A DNA stretch of 64,000 bases from Takakia lepidozioides (GCA_030704615.1 CM060733.1:34784001-34848000), one strand, 5' to 3'; counted from the stretch's first letter, positions 36,802-48,874 are shown. Translations and numbers: made by a program. Notes: generated by a model not told the origin, from the sequence alone.

Positions 36802-38145
36802 AGGGCTAGGCCGCAGCTGCCCGGTTAAGGAGCCGAAGAGGTTAGTAACGGGGCATTTTGGATCGGCGGGTTTACAGGAAACGGTAGTGCGTTGACCCCC
36901 AACCTCCTTTAACCTGACGCCGCACCTGCAGGCTATAGAAACGGTACGAAAAAGATTTCATCACTTGTGCGTTCATCCATCGCGCACACTTTTTCTTGGG
37001 AACGCATAATAGAACCATTCGTGCACATGAGGGGAACGTACAGGATGGCACTGCAGACTGTTAGGGAATTGTCAGACTATCAGGATGTCAGGGAATTGTC
37101 AGGATGGCATTTGTCAGACTGTTAGGGAACCTGCAAACGACCATAAGGGCAAAATCACTCCTTGAGACCTCTTGTTGCCTTCCTCAAGACGGCGCGGCAA
37201 CTCAGGGCAACACTCCACAGCCATGGCAACTCAGGGCAACCTGAAGCCTACTCTTTCGGCAACAATTATTAACAACGGCTCCACATCATATAGCCAAAAT
37301 CTGCACATATATACGTTACAGGTCTAGGATTCACCTCCCCATCTTCTCAGTCTAGTAGAGGTCAGCGAACAACTAATTCTCACCTAGAAAGAAAGCAATG
37401 CGCAAGGACCCTGGAGAGACAGGGGAATCGGAAGAAAGAAGAGAGGCATTACTTGGGTTTGATGTTGCTACCATCCTCGCATCACACCCTACTCATCATG
37501 CAAAACAATTTTCAGGAACCAGTGGATGATGATGCTATCAAACTGGACCATTACTCAGGAAACACTACGATCTATGACTGCGTATTCCATTGTGGGTTAG
37601 GCTTGAAGCCTGGCTATCTGTGGAGAGGGCCCTAGGTTGAAGCTTGATTGGCAGACATCAGGAGACAATGACACCTTTTGCTGAAGCTAAAAACTTATCA
37701 AGAGTCAAGGGAAAGAGGTACCAAAAGAGGAGAAAAAAAACACAAATGTGATTGCCATCGAGTAGATAAAGCCCTACAGGCACACGTTGGTAAATGTTTG
37801 GAGCTCGCCACCGTTCTCCACCGCCGTGTCTCTAGATGCTAGAGAAATTTTTTGAACAAGAGTTCATGGGGAACAAGGGCTTGAGGGGAACAAACGAATG
37901 TCAAGCGAGTGTCAGGAATGGAAAACGCCGATATCCGTCGAAGGTTCTCCCAAACGGACCTCTAAACGTACAGTAATTACCCCCCCCCCGTTACCCCCTA
38001 TCGCCTCCGGTTAAGCATGCCGGACAGACCCCGATAGGGTTCGTAACCACTCCGCTATGTGCGGCCCTAGTTAAGGAAAATCTGGGGGGTAGTACACCAT
38101 ATTTGCTCCTTAAACCCGGCAGGTGCGGCCTGGCCTTAAGGCTTG
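36802..38145. mobile_element. Non-autonomous inverted-repeat element (~1.3 kb)
   Basis: The left end (36805 on) reads GGGCTAGGCCGCAGCTGCC followed by CGGTTAAGGAGC. The right end, reverse-complemented from about 38142, reads GGCCAGGCCGCACCTGCC followed by GGGTTTAAGGAGC. The arms are imperfect ~30 bp terminal inverted repeats. TAAG sequences flank both ends but I could not settle the target duplication. Inside are short direct repeats (GTTAGGGAA, 37056-37125) and a small open frame at 37453-37635 with no recognisable domain. No transposase was seen. Confidence 0.5.
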
Positions 38146-38588
38146 TAGAGATACTTAAGTCTTCGAAGCAGGTCAAGCAATGAGCAAAGAAGGGCTCTGG
38201 GAGGAGTTCTTCACAGAACCTTTGCACTAGTTGTGGGAAAACGGGGTTGATAAGTCGAGGCTACGGTCATTTAGGACATGAATGAAAGCACTCATTGAAG
38301 CTGGCATGATGCTATTTTGTGGACTGAATTGTAGCCCTAGTTGATCAAATATGATACATAGTTGCTCTTTGATGAAATCATGTAAGACTTTATTTACAAT
38401 ATGTACAATGGGTGAACGTACATAGGATGAGAAGTTCCCCAAAAAAGGGGGGAGGAACAAGAAACAAGAGAAGAAAACAAAAAGCTATAGTAAGCTACTT
38501 AGCTAGAGAAGAAAATAAAAACTATAGTAAGCTACTCAACCAGCAACGGTGTCGTAGCCAGCTTAGGGCATGACAAGGACGTCGCTTG
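38146..38588. other. LINE 3' remnant and unassigned sequence
   Basis: The motif CTATAGTAAGCTACT occurs twice here (near 38485 and 38523) and a close form follows CACTA-3 at 39010 (CTATAATAAGCTACTCAA), next to the LINE frame. This suggests CACTA-3 landed in the 3' end of that LINE. The rest is unrecognised. Confidence 0.4.
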
Positions 38589-38803
38589 GCACTACAGGAA
38601 AAGGGGGGGGGTTTTCGACGCCGCGTAAAACAGCCCTTTTCGGGGACGGGGGAAGAACCAAATTTGCGACGTCTGGGTGAGATGCAACATATCCGGCAAC
38701 TAGAAAAGTCGCAAGCTCGTCGCAAGGGTGTCGCCAAAAAAATATCGCAAATTTGCGATCAATCCTAGCGACGCTTTTGTGAAGTTGAGGGCCGCAAGGA
38801 ATC

Positions 38804-38843
<40 letters not shown>

Positions 38844-39010
38844 TATTGTGGTGATGCTGTTGCGACGCCCTGACGTCGCAGAGGTGCTGGGGCACCCTCA
38901 GTGACGCTTTTGCGACGCCGATGCGTCACAACGTCCAAAAAATTTATTTATTTATTTATTTGGATTTGCGATGCCGGGGGTCGCAAGGAAAAAAAACTCG
39001 TCGCAGCGAA
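38589..39010. mobile_element. CACTA-3, truncated non-autonomous CACTA element
   Basis: Begins CACTACAGGAAAAGGG and continues with TTTTCGACGCCGCG and many GCGACG/CGTCGC subterminal motifs in both orientations. It is collinear with the complete relative at 47693-48871 (read in reverse) but lacks its middle and its right terminus. A run of about 38 A at 38803-38840 corresponds to a shorter poly(A/T) run in the relative. Confidence 0.65.
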
Positions 39011-39021
39011 GCTATAATAAG

Positions 39022-40074
39022 CTACTCAAGCAGAGCAACCCTCCCAGCCACAGCCTGGAGTAGATCAGGCAAGGAGATAGACAAAGTGTCAGGCATAGGC
39101 GGAAGATGAGATGACGCGGAGCTAGCCACATCAGCCCGATGCAAAATAGATATGGCTTGTGCTCTCTGCAAAGCAACCGAAACACGTTGTCGATAGTAGG
39201 CGACAAGGACGGAGGCATGTGGGATGCCAGTGGACCCGCTCTTGGCTGCATGATGTGCACATGTCCGCAGGAAATCGTCGAAGTGCCGGTGCAATGAGCC
39301 AAATATCTCGACCGCCAGCGGAAAAAATCTGTCGGTGGGGTGACGATCGCTGTAGTTGCGCTCCTTGGCCCGAGTTGCTACAGTGGCTGCCGTGCCTGGT
39401 GTAGTAGCTGCGCGAGATAGCAGATCCACTCGAGTGGGGTCGGCGAGAACGACATCCACTAGGGTACGCAAACCATCTCTAGATAGGACGATGTCAACAC
39501 GGCGGCGTGTAGAGTGGGACGTGAGCGTGGGTCGTGGATGTGGTTGCTCACGTAGTACATGATATCATGTTTCCCGAGCAATAGATGTCATCGCATCACG
39601 AACCATATCATGAGACGCAGTGCGCTCACCACCACATGGACAGCGGAGGAGATGGATGGATGGGCTAATGACAGACGCAGCGTTGAAGGCCTAATGCCGA
39701 AGGATGAGGCAAACCGAGTCGAAGGTGGAGCGCAGTAGTGAAAATAGGGGATAAAAGGCGAAAAGTTGCGATAGTGGGTCGTGCTGCCAACCATGCCCCT
39801 GCTCCAGGTCCTACGCATGATAGAAGTCAGGCTTGATGCAACTTAGAAGAAGCACTTGAGAGCATGCCGGAAAAAGAATGACGGTGCACGCGTTCGGACA
39901 TGGACTCCTGAAGATGGTCGCAGCCTTAAGTAACCAACTGCTCAAATGGTGGTAGACATGCTCGTGCCGGTGCCGGAAGAAGATCTCGTGTAGAGCGGAG
40001 ATATTGCTGGAAGGGTAAAATGTCACTGTCGACATGTACAACGACGTCCATAAAGATGGGACGATGGTCACAGA
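39022..40074 (-). mobile_element. LINE C-terminal fragment with nuclease-like domain
   Basis: The minus strand encodes RRRVDIVLSRDG, RTLVDVVLADPTRVDLLSR, YSDRHPTDRFFPLAVEIFGS and VLVAYYRQRVSVALQRAQAI. This order is found at the C-terminal end of some plant LINE polyproteins. The R..D...DVV.ADPT pattern resembles a PD-(D/E)xK nuclease fold, which is my inference. Frames are broken upstream of 39471, and CACTA sequences bound both sides (38589-39010 and 40075 on). Confidence 0.6.
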
Positions 40075-40560
40075 CACTACAGATTTTTAAAAAAAAAAAA
40101 AAAAATTCGAAGTCGGGGACACGCCGCGACGTCGTAAAACAACATTTTTTCGGGAAGGGGGGAATAACCAAATCGATGCCCGTCGCAAGGGCGTTGCTAA
40201 AAAAACGTCACAAATTTGCGACCAATGAGGTCGCAAAAAGGCGAAACTGTGATTTGCGATGCCCGGGTGTCAAAAAAAAAAAAAACCTACTCTGCAATGT
40301 TGAATTAGCACCGTCCGGGGTCGCAAAGTGCGACGCCCGGACGTCGCAATTTAAGGGGGTACATTTGAATTTAGGCGAGAAAAACACTTGTTGACCATTG
40401 ACTCCTGCGTTGATTAACTCCGGTTCTGTCTAATGGCAATATGTTCATTGTTCTACATATATCATGCAATGCATATTTGAACCTAAGACCTCCACGTTAT
40501 AACATTTCTAAGACACTATAGATTAACCAACACACAGGTCTACGCTACATGGGATTTAGT
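40075..40560. mobile_element. CACTA-4, left end of a second family member
   Basis: Starts CACTACAGA inside the LINE fragment. It continues collinearly with the reverse complement of 48330-48871: GTCGTAAAACAACA, a G-rich run, CGTCACAAATTTGCGACC, ACCTACTCTGCAATG, then AAGGGGGTACATTTGAATTT and CATTGTTCTACATATAT. The right terminus was not found. Confidence 0.6.
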
Positions 40561-40710
40561 TTTATTTTCTTTAAAGGAAATCAGTGAAAACAAATTTAAA
40601 AAAATCAATGAATTCCAATAAGAAGAGCTAATAGAAACGAGGTAAGTACTAAAAAGTAACGTTCTGTCCCTCTTTAATTGTTTTTAAAAAAAAAACGTTC
40701 CAATATTATT

Positions 40711-40965
40711 ATTATTATTATTATTTATTTTTAAAAATAAATAAAAGGGAAACACCTGGGAGCGACAGCTCACCAATCAGGCCCCTTGATAGAGAGAGGA
40801 GAAAATAACCTCTCAGTAACCTCGCCGTAAGGCTTTCAGATGCTACACCGCGCAGGGAAGGGGGAGCATAGCGTTCCACACCCGTCAAGTAGCAGGATTT
40901 GACCCCAGGGTCATCCAGATGGCACTGAGTGCACTTTACCAACTGAGTGACTGTTGGTAATATTA
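40711..40965 (-). mobile_element. tRNA-derived SINE
   Basis: Read on the minus strand, an A-box-like TCACTCAGTTGGTAAAG (plus 40932-40950) is followed ~35 bases on by a B-box-like GGGGTCAAATCC (plus 40895-40907). This is the spacing of a tRNA-type internal pol III promoter. A ~150 bp tRNA-unrelated body follows and ends in an A/T-rich tail with TAA/TTA repeats at 40712-40744. AATATTAT occurs at both outer borders (about 40712 and 40959), a possible target duplication. It is not a functional tRNA gene: I see no complete cloverleaf. Confidence 0.65.
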
Positions 40966-41138
40966 TAAGAATGATACTATTATTGTTAAAATCTTTACAT
41001 AGAAGTAAAGTTCAATCTAATATTGTGAGCCGTCAGTACTAAGCAGAAAAGTGAAGTAAAAGTAGTTTTGAAAGGCGAATCTAATTGGAGATTGCTTTTA
41101 TGAGCCGGGGGAGAGGGAGAGGAGCACACTATAAAGCT

Positions 41139-41638
41139 NNNNNNNNNNNNNNNNNNNNNNNNNNNNNNNNNNNNNNNNNNNNNNNNNNNNNNNNNNNNNN
41201 NNNNNNNNNNNNNNNNNNNNNNNNNNNNNNNNNNNNNNNNNNNNNNNNNNNNNNNNNNNNNNNNNNNNNNNNNNNNNNNNNNNNNNNNNNNNNNNNNNNN
41301 NNNNNNNNNNNNNNNNNNNNNNNNNNNNNNNNNNNNNNNNNNNNNNNNNNNNNNNNNNNNNNNNNNNNNNNNNNNNNNNNNNNNNNNNNNNNNNNNNNNN
41401 NNNNNNNNNNNNNNNNNNNNNNNNNNNNNNNNNNNNNNNNNNNNNNNNNNNNNNNNNNNNNNNNNNNNNNNNNNNNNNNNNNNNNNNNNNNNNNNNNNNN
41501 NNNNNNNNNNNNNNNNNNNNNNNNNNNNNNNNNNNNNNNNNNNNNNNNNNNNNNNNNNNNNNNNNNNNNNNNNNNNNNNNNNNNNNNNNNNNNNNNNNNN
41601 NNNNNNNNNNNNNNNNNNNNNNNNNNNNNNNNNNNNNN
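41139..41638. other. Assembly gap (500 N)
   Basis: Exactly 500 undetermined bases. The round number suggests a placeholder of unknown true length. It cuts the malectin-LRR pseudogene on its right. Confidence 0.99.
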
Positions 41639-41689
41639 TGATGTACGATTGTAGTTTTCAGATACAATCAACAGCAGAAAAACAACTAG

Positions 41690-43915
41690 GCTGCTTACAG
41701 AGTATAGACTCTGGGAGGCGTGTCAGAAGTACAAGCTATCCAATCATACGGAGGTTGGCGAGCAAGGATCCCAGTCCAATCGGTCAGATTGAAGGCTATC
41801 TTGACAATGTCAATCACGTTTTCTGCAAGATCCATCCACACGCATGTTCCGATGAGTAGGAGCCATGAAATGTTAATCCCCAACCCTCGAGATCCAAAGA
41901 TGTACAAGGAACGTTCCAGAACCGACAAAAAGACATCAACCCGCTAAAGATAATCAAGCTTCCTCAATCCTTATCACATCTTCATTTTCATTTGAATCAC
42001 CGTTTGCTTGGGTTTCCAGCCGAATTAAACCGCTGCACAGAACTTTCGACGATCACTTACCATCTGCATAGTATGTCCTCGGAGAAACAGATTGAGAAAT
42101 CTCATAAATTTCGGCGGCATTCAGAATGGGACCCAGAGTCGAGTTAGAATCTGGAACGAAGCTGAAATACGACTGGTCATTCATGGGCTGTGGGGTGAGT
42201 GAGATGATGATATGAGAGTTGTGAATAGCTTCGACACTATCAGAAACAGTGTATGCATTGATACAGTACCGTATAATGCGTCATTCGTCAGTATGTGAGT
42301 ACAGAAGTCAAAGTAACGTGACTCGTTGCTTGACAACTGTTGTATCTCAGCAAAGTAGAAAGGATATTGTAGAAAGAGTTTGCTTGATAATTTGAATCCG
42401 GAAAGCTGAAATTGAAACTTTTGTCCCGAGAACAGGTTATGGCAGTTTGCATGACGGTCGTGGGTGGATTTTGAAGAAGATCAGCTACATTCACTACATG
42501 GGATGTGCTGAGAAATTCATAATTGGACCCTGTGCGCCCCGAACCACGCCACTTGCGATCGTAAAGGTCGTCAGGGTACCTGGTGACATGCAGTACAAAC
42601 GAGGCATAAGGTCCATGAACAAGAGACTCGGGACTGAATTTCAAAAACTGTGGTTGAGCCATTTGTGCCTTGGACATCTTATATGAATCCAAATAGAAAT
42701 ATGTGCGAATTTCTGCCTTTCCTAGGTACACTGATCCTGCAGAAGTGGTGCACGCTACCTAATTTCCTGAAGTCCTATCCATGGACCGCATTCTAGCCCC
42801 ATTATAGCCTTGGAGACCCCTCGCGACAGTCTCTCTAACTAGGCCTACAAGTTGCGGATATTCATTTGCAATTCTAACCAGAGGAAAATGAGGATGCCCT
42901 ACCTTCTACCTTGTTTCATGAGGTTAAGAAAATACTGACCTTACAACTGTGTTTGCATCAGCTCCGAGGTCCACTCTACCGTGGCCATACAAGTAGACTG
43001 ATCCGGGAGATGTACCTTCGAACAAGTAGCTACTGTTCATTGCAAATATAGGGCGCAACTCCAGGGAAGAAATGAAAGGGGTCTCTGACGGTGATATGCG
43101 GGAGACAGACGAAAATGCTGTTGTTGTGGCAAGAATAATTGTTTCGAGTTCCACCCAGTCACCGCTCTTGTTGAAGGTCAATGTGCTCCTCCTGCTCGCC
43201 TCTATGTCAAGGTAAAAGGTGGGAGGTGGGAGGCCGTCGTATGAACCATATGAGAATGTTGCACGAATCAAGTAAGTGTTGTCTGCCTGTACAGGCTGCA
43301 AAAATATAGCAGTCCTTCCCCCGCGACTCGGGGAAGTATCGAAGAGTCTGAAGAGTGGTGTCATTACTGCCCATAACGTTTTTCCAATTTTTCCCGGTTG
43401 CAATGTAGCCATCATCAGGGACCCAGGAGATGTTAGTCACAGGATCGACATATGCTTGACTGGCTCCACAGTCGATGCTGATAAACTCTGAAATTCAGCC
43501 CACAATCGCACGCCCATTTTACTACTCCTTTTGATTTCCACGAGGGCCTGATCAGTGGTCACATCATGCAGTGATCATACCAGATGAACTGCTTGAATTG
43601 CTTCCACGGACCAAAAAGCCCAATAATCCGCCAAATCTGTTTGCCTCTGAGGCTCAATATCAGCAATTACAGATCATAGTCCAATTCTCACTAATTGATG
43701 ACACTTGAGTGCTGTATTACATTTCTAGAACTTTCTGGAGTCTAGCTCAGTTTTAGGAAAGCGGGATGAAGAACAAACCCTTGTTGGGCCCATGTCCGTG
43801 ACACGCCAAGGCCTAGCAATGCAATCATCAATCCCACTCCCACTGTGATCAGGGACAGCGGAACCCGCATGCTTCTGCGGAGTTGAAACCTTGCCCCCGC
43901 CTCCATCTTCATATC
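41690..43915 (-). pseudogene. Malectin-like/LRR receptor kinase, N-terminal part, frameshifted
   Basis: Exon 1 (about 43785-43915) encodes MKMEAGARFQLRRSMRVP plus a hydrophobic signal sequence ending in AQQ. Exon 2 (from ~43490) starts FISIDCGASQAYVDPVTNIS, and its frame changes at a T run near 43305 before QPVQADNTYLIRATFSYGSY. A later exon has RYPDDLYDRKWRG, and its frame changes near 42350 before YFAEIQQLSSNESRYFDF. Another (about 42070-42200) has PMNDQSYFSFVPDSNSTLGP. The LRR N-cap follows (IAFNLTDWTG, YDWIACTSDTPPRVYTL), again with frame problems where GDPC is expected. Exon borders have normal splice sites. Leucine-rich repeats, membrane segment and kinase would lie in or beyond the N gap. 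Base errors near the gap are the alternative to true decay. Confidence 0.75.
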
Positions 43916-46544
43916 TCGACTTCCTTTACAAGCCCACTTCCCGTGCCAAGGTCAAAAGACCCCGAGATCACTAGCAGACGAAGAAAACATTGAATCCATA
44001 ACACCATGACATAACTCACACCAAGGCTGAAGGAAGCCATGGATACACACCCACCTACTGCATGCTCACGTAAGACACGAGACCTTCGAAAGGAAAAGTA
44101 GCGCGAAAAGTTCAGTTACGCTGGCTTTGGTCAAAGTCTTCTGTGGCTAGTGCTACTTCTACTAAAGGCCCCGCCCACTGGTATGCTAGTGCTAGCCAGA
44201 AAGTTTCTCGGCTGCACTGCCCTGCTCCAGATATTTTAGCTCTAACTACTGCTATCTACACTAAGGATCTCCGTCATAGTTTAGGGCGAAATTTAGCAGT
44301 ACCCCCACCCTAGCACTATATATAAGAGGGAATGGTATTTCACTCCTTCAAAAAGGGTAGAGGATCGGTTCCCCCCTTCACTGACTACCGGGTGTGGCCT
44401 CATGGTGTCCCAGGGGTTTTATTTTTTTCCCCACAATTAAAAAAAATTCCAGGGCCTCAGTCCCTTCCAAAGGCCTTTCCAGGCTTTCCAGGCCTCTGTC
44501 CCCTGTCCTGTGTCCCCTGGAAGGTACCCTTTGGAATTGTGAATGGAATCCCTTAAATGTGTTGGGCTAGCAACCTGTGTTGCTATGAGTGTGGTTGAAA
44601 TATTCAAGTATAGGGCAATGAGGCCCTTCCGCCCATTTTCAAACACATGAACCGAGGCTCACGCACGCAAGGGCGGCAGCCAGAATTCATGTGTTCCAAA
44701 GCCGTGGAAGGACCGAGTCAGCTGCCCCTCACCAGCATAAAAACCAACCTGCCCTCCTCATTGCCCCACCCTCCAGAAAAATTGTCACCTTACTCATTCC
44801 ATAAGGCCCTAGAAGTCTTACGCCTCACGTAAGGTACGTCCTCCTCCTGTAGGATGAAGACTTCATGTCTGAAAAGGTAACGGATGTAACAAAGGAAGGT
44901 TTAGGGTACTCAATAATTATGTGTGAGGCCTTTTCCTTTTTGTTGACTTTGTAGTGCTGTGCGGTCCCAGCACAAAAATACTTATCCAGAAAACGAAAAT
45001 AGTGACCACTCAAGATCTAATCCCTGCTGACAAATTTGCATGAGAATCAGAAACATCCACGTGGATGTTGAGGGGTTGTTTGGTCAACTTTACTACACAT
45101 AGAGTTTTTCACTACTTTTCACTACTTACTACCTACTTTTTTTTTTCTTCTTTTTTTCTTTTTTTTTTTACTTTGACTTGGCATCGTAAAGAACCGTGAT
45201 ATTTTCTTAGTTCATTTTAGGTCAATAGGGCAGAAGATTTCACTATACCTTTCCATCCTCCGTAATACCTTGCACGCTGGCAAAATACCTTACGGGGCTC
45301 TGAAGGTACTCAAAATATCATGGTTCTTTACGCCGGAGAAGGGCCCTCAAGAGAGACCCATCTCCTATACAAATCGCCCCCACCCAAATTTCACATTAGG
45401 TTTAGGCAGCATTTTTTTTTTCCCCCTTTTTTTTTTTTGTTTTTGTTGGGAACACAGCGAGGAAGCCCTTTTTGAGCCTTATTGATGATTATGGAAGGGC
45501 ATTTTGTTCTTATTTTTCAAAAGTAGCGCAAGCGGCCAACCTGCGTATTCTACCCAGGGCCAGGTCACGAAAAATAACGTTGGCATACCTGCCCTGGCCA
45601 ATAGGTAGGTGGCAACAACTTTTGTGGCACCTCTAAATAAGGTGTGACAACGACATAGGTCCCTACCGATGCCAATAAGTAAGTTGATTTTGAGGGACAT
45701 GGTCATAGGCCTTCCTACCTTTAACCATGCCGAATAGATCGAAGGTCAAAATAATTTCAAAGGATCTAAAAATCTACAGAGAATATTTGATGAACGTGGG
45801 ATGACGAGATGGGCATTTGATAACACCTCCGCATACTATTTGCCCATTAAATCAACCATCGATAAATCATCTACACCCCACTAGTGGTTGAGTTAGCAGG
45901 GGTTATCGATGATGTGTGAGAGGCTTTTACATGGGGACTCCTGATTTCAATCCACCGGAGTGTCAGATGCTAGAGTTGACCTTACAGTGTTTCCGTCCAT
46001 TGTAAATCAAACAAACATCTTGGCGGCACCTGGTCGTGAACCCACATACCACTGAATTTTCACTGTATTTGCACATTATTCTCTATGGGCTGCTTTTTAG
46101 GGCATATGTAGGGGGGGTCAAATTTGAACCTTTTGAAACTGGCAGGATGTAAAATTACAAAAAAACATGTGCCTACAAATTTTACCATCAAAATGTCAAT
46201 CCCTCTGGTCCACCTTTTCCCGACACCCTTTTTTGCTGCCCCTCAATTTTTTTCATCCGAATTGAAAACAAAACTTTTTTGCAACCTGTGCACTATTTTC
46301 TATATAAGGCTCATTGCGCCTACTAAATTCTTCCTAGCCCTGGGTGAGTTGTCTATTGTTTGTCGGGAAGAACTTGGAGGATGTGACAATTCACCATGTG
46401 AAACTTTCACACCTAGTGTTTTCATCTCAATATTGGTTGTATGACTTTCAGTTTGTGAGGTTTGTGATTTCCAGAGGATACATATAAGGTTTGCATGATG
46501 AAATTCTTGAGCTATTTAAATAATGTTGATAATCAAATGTCTTT
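43916..46544. other. Repeat-rich intergenic DNA without recognised gene
   Basis: Contains a local GGCCTTTCCAGG-type repetition at 44452-44520, an inverted repeat (arms about 45181-45205 and 45313-45337 around GTAAAGAACCGTGATATT), several T runs and an ORF at 46124-46444 with no recognisable domain. No RNA gene seen. Confidence 0.4.
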
Positions 46545-47692
46545 TTTTCTTTTTTCTTTGAGAGAAAGGGGATAGAGGCCCTTTTAATCAAATTAAAAGT
46601 ATAAAGGTTCACATTGGGTGGAAAAAATAACCACGAGGGAGGCCGTGAGGCACACTGTGGAGGAACATCCCCGAAACCGAAGCATACTAGCTACTACAGC
46701 AAGAGGAGATGTAAGAGGGCAGGTAGAGAGCAGTTGGAGAATGAAGAGAATACTATGAGCCTGAGCAAGAAATATTACTAGAAAAACAAGCATGAGGAGA
46801 GAAGCAAACTAGCAAAAAATTCTAGAAGCTTGAGTGAATCAAGACAGGGAGCATGGAGAAAAGTGGAGGAAAGAGACACTACTACACACTAAAATCTCAG
46901 CTGGGTCCCAAACTTGGTCACGCAGGGTTTTTTTTGTGCCTCCAATTAAAGTCTGCGTCGTTGCCTCACCAGGGGACATCCCAGCTATGGGAGTGGAGAC
47001 ATTCCAGCGGAACCGTATGTTGGGAAAACAAGTTCCGAGAGTGTCGTTTTGCCCCAGGATTGCTAAAAGTCATTGACGAGCTGTCTGCCCTGTTCTTCAA
47101 AAGATCTGGAAACAACTGCACACAATATGTCCCATCTTGCCTCTCCTCCCTCGTAAGCAGGTCATGGTATATACAAAAATAATTGACCTTCCCCTAGGGG
47201 GTTTCCCCTCATACATGAAACAACATCTAACCTTCAAAGGTTCCACAAGGTTAGAGTCCTGAGATTGTCTCACATTGGGCATGAGAAAGCAAGCGAGGAG
47301 AAGGAATTCAGCAACAGCAAAGAGGAAGGGGTGGGGGATGTCCCAATTGGAGTAGAAGCTGAACACAGCTTTCAACTCTGGCTGAAAAAGAGCATTCTGC
47401 CAGACAATGCTTCGATGGTCTTAGGCTTGTCAAGCATAAACTGCAAGTAGAGTTGTTGCACGAGGTCTTAGCATTGACTGGCAGGATCCTGTGAGCCAAT
47501 TTCCACAAAAAAAACCGGAGATCTTAGCTGCCCTACATGTTTTTTCCAGATGTCTTTCCAATCGAGTCCCAGTTAGCCGATGTCAGATTGAGGTAGTTCC
47601 ACTTTTCAGACCATCTAGATAGGAAGAAAGTGGTTGGCCTTAATATAGAGTAACCCAACCTAACCGAGTAAGCAAAGAAAGGGGAGTGGAGA
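46545..47692 (-). mobile_element. LINE segment D: zf-RVT region and 3' end
   Basis: Fourth and last piece of an L1-type LINE on the minus strand. It encodes MWKLAHRILPVNAKTSCNNS followed by CSLCLTSLRPSKHCLAEC, the zinc-binding reverse-transcriptase-associated domain. Its 3' end has a tail of AAAGAAAAAAGAAAAAAAG type (minus) near 46545-46562. Its 5' side was cut by CACTA-2 at 47693. Confidence 0.7.
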
Positions 47693-48871
47693 CACTACAG
47701 CAAATGGGGGGGTTTGCGACGCCAGCCGCGCCCCACGCCCCGCATCGCTAAGCCCGCGACGCTTTTTTGCGACGCCCCCCCGCTGCGACACCATTACGAC
47801 GCCCAAGCCGTCGTAAGGTGGCATGAAGGGGGAAAGATGGCCCTCGTTGCGACGGATTTTTTTTCTTGCGACTCCCGGCGTCGGAAATTTAAAAAATAAA
47901 TAAAATAAACGTTGCGACGCCTCGGCGTCACAAAAGCGTCACTAAGGGCGCCCCAATGCCTCTGCGTCGCAACAACATCACCAGAGTGGAAGTTTTTTTT
48001 TTTTTTTTTTTTTTGGGCTTTGCGGCTCTTAACTTCACAAAAGCGTCGCTGGGGGCGCCCCGCGCTAGAACGCCCAACGTTGCGACGCCAGGGGGTCACA
48101 ACGGCATCGCCACAGGGGGTCACAATGGTGTTGTGGTCAGCTTAGGTCATCACAATGACGTCACTTTGGGCGCCTGACGGTGGGGGGGTACAACAACGGT
48201 GACGATGTTGGGGCTGGGATGGGGCTGGGCACTAAGGCTGTGAAGGTTGCAATTCCCCGGCGTCACAAGAGAGACCCCTTAGAAGGAACTTGAAGGAACT
48301 TGAAGGAAATCTTTATATGTATATATATATTTAGATTGCTTTTGTGATACATAGATGTAGCGTAGGTGTGTTGGTTAGTTTGTAATGTCTTAGAAATGTT
48401 ATAACGTGGAGGTCTTAGGTTCATGTATGCATTGCATAATATATGTAGAACAATGAACATATCGCCATTAGACAGAACCGGAGTCAATGGTCCACAAGTT
48501 TTAGAAATTCGAATTCCAAATTCAAATTTTCCCGCCTAAATTCAAATGTACCCCCTTAAATTGTGACGTCCGGCGTCGCACTTTGCAACCCCGGACGGTG
48601 CTGATTCTGCATTGCAGAGTAGGTTTTTTTTTTTTTAATCCTCCGACGTCCAGACGTCGGAAATCGCGTCGGCGTCACAAATCGCGGTTTCGCATATTTG
48701 CGACCCTCATTGCTCGCATATTTGCGACGTTTTTTTGGCGACGCCCGAATGTTGCAAATTTGGTTCTTCCCCCCCTGCTCGAAAAGGGCTGTTTTACGAC
48801 GCCGTGGCGTGGCTGCGGCGTCGAGAACACCCCCCCCCCCCCCCCTTTTTTTTTTTTTTTTTCTTATAGTG
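47693..48871. mobile_element. CACTA-2, complete non-autonomous CACTA element (1,179 bp)
   Basis: Left end CACTACAGCAAATGGGGG, right end CTTATAGTG, flanked by the 3-bp target duplication AGA at 47690-47692 and 48872-48874, the size expected for this superfamily. Dense GCGACG/CGTCGC motifs in both orientations form the subterminal repeats; poly-T runs lie at 47993-48014 and 48846-48862. No transposase was found, so it needs a partner. It interrupts a LINE (segments C and D). Confidence 0.85.
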
Positions 48872-48874
48872 AGA

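Noticed and set aside
38803-38840. Poly(A) tail of a processed pseudogene or LINE
   Set aside because: It lies inside CACTA-3, and the related CACTA-2 has a matching A/T run at the equivalent place.
40890-40955. Functional tRNA gene
   Set aside because: Only promoter boxes are tRNA-like; no full set of stems is apparent and a SINE body follows.
41085-41671. Long frames across the N gap
   Set aside because: They consist almost entirely of undetermined bases.
45090-45180. CACTA-like terminus at CACTACTTTTCACTACTTACTAC
   Set aside because: Simple repetition with T runs; no partner terminus or target duplication.
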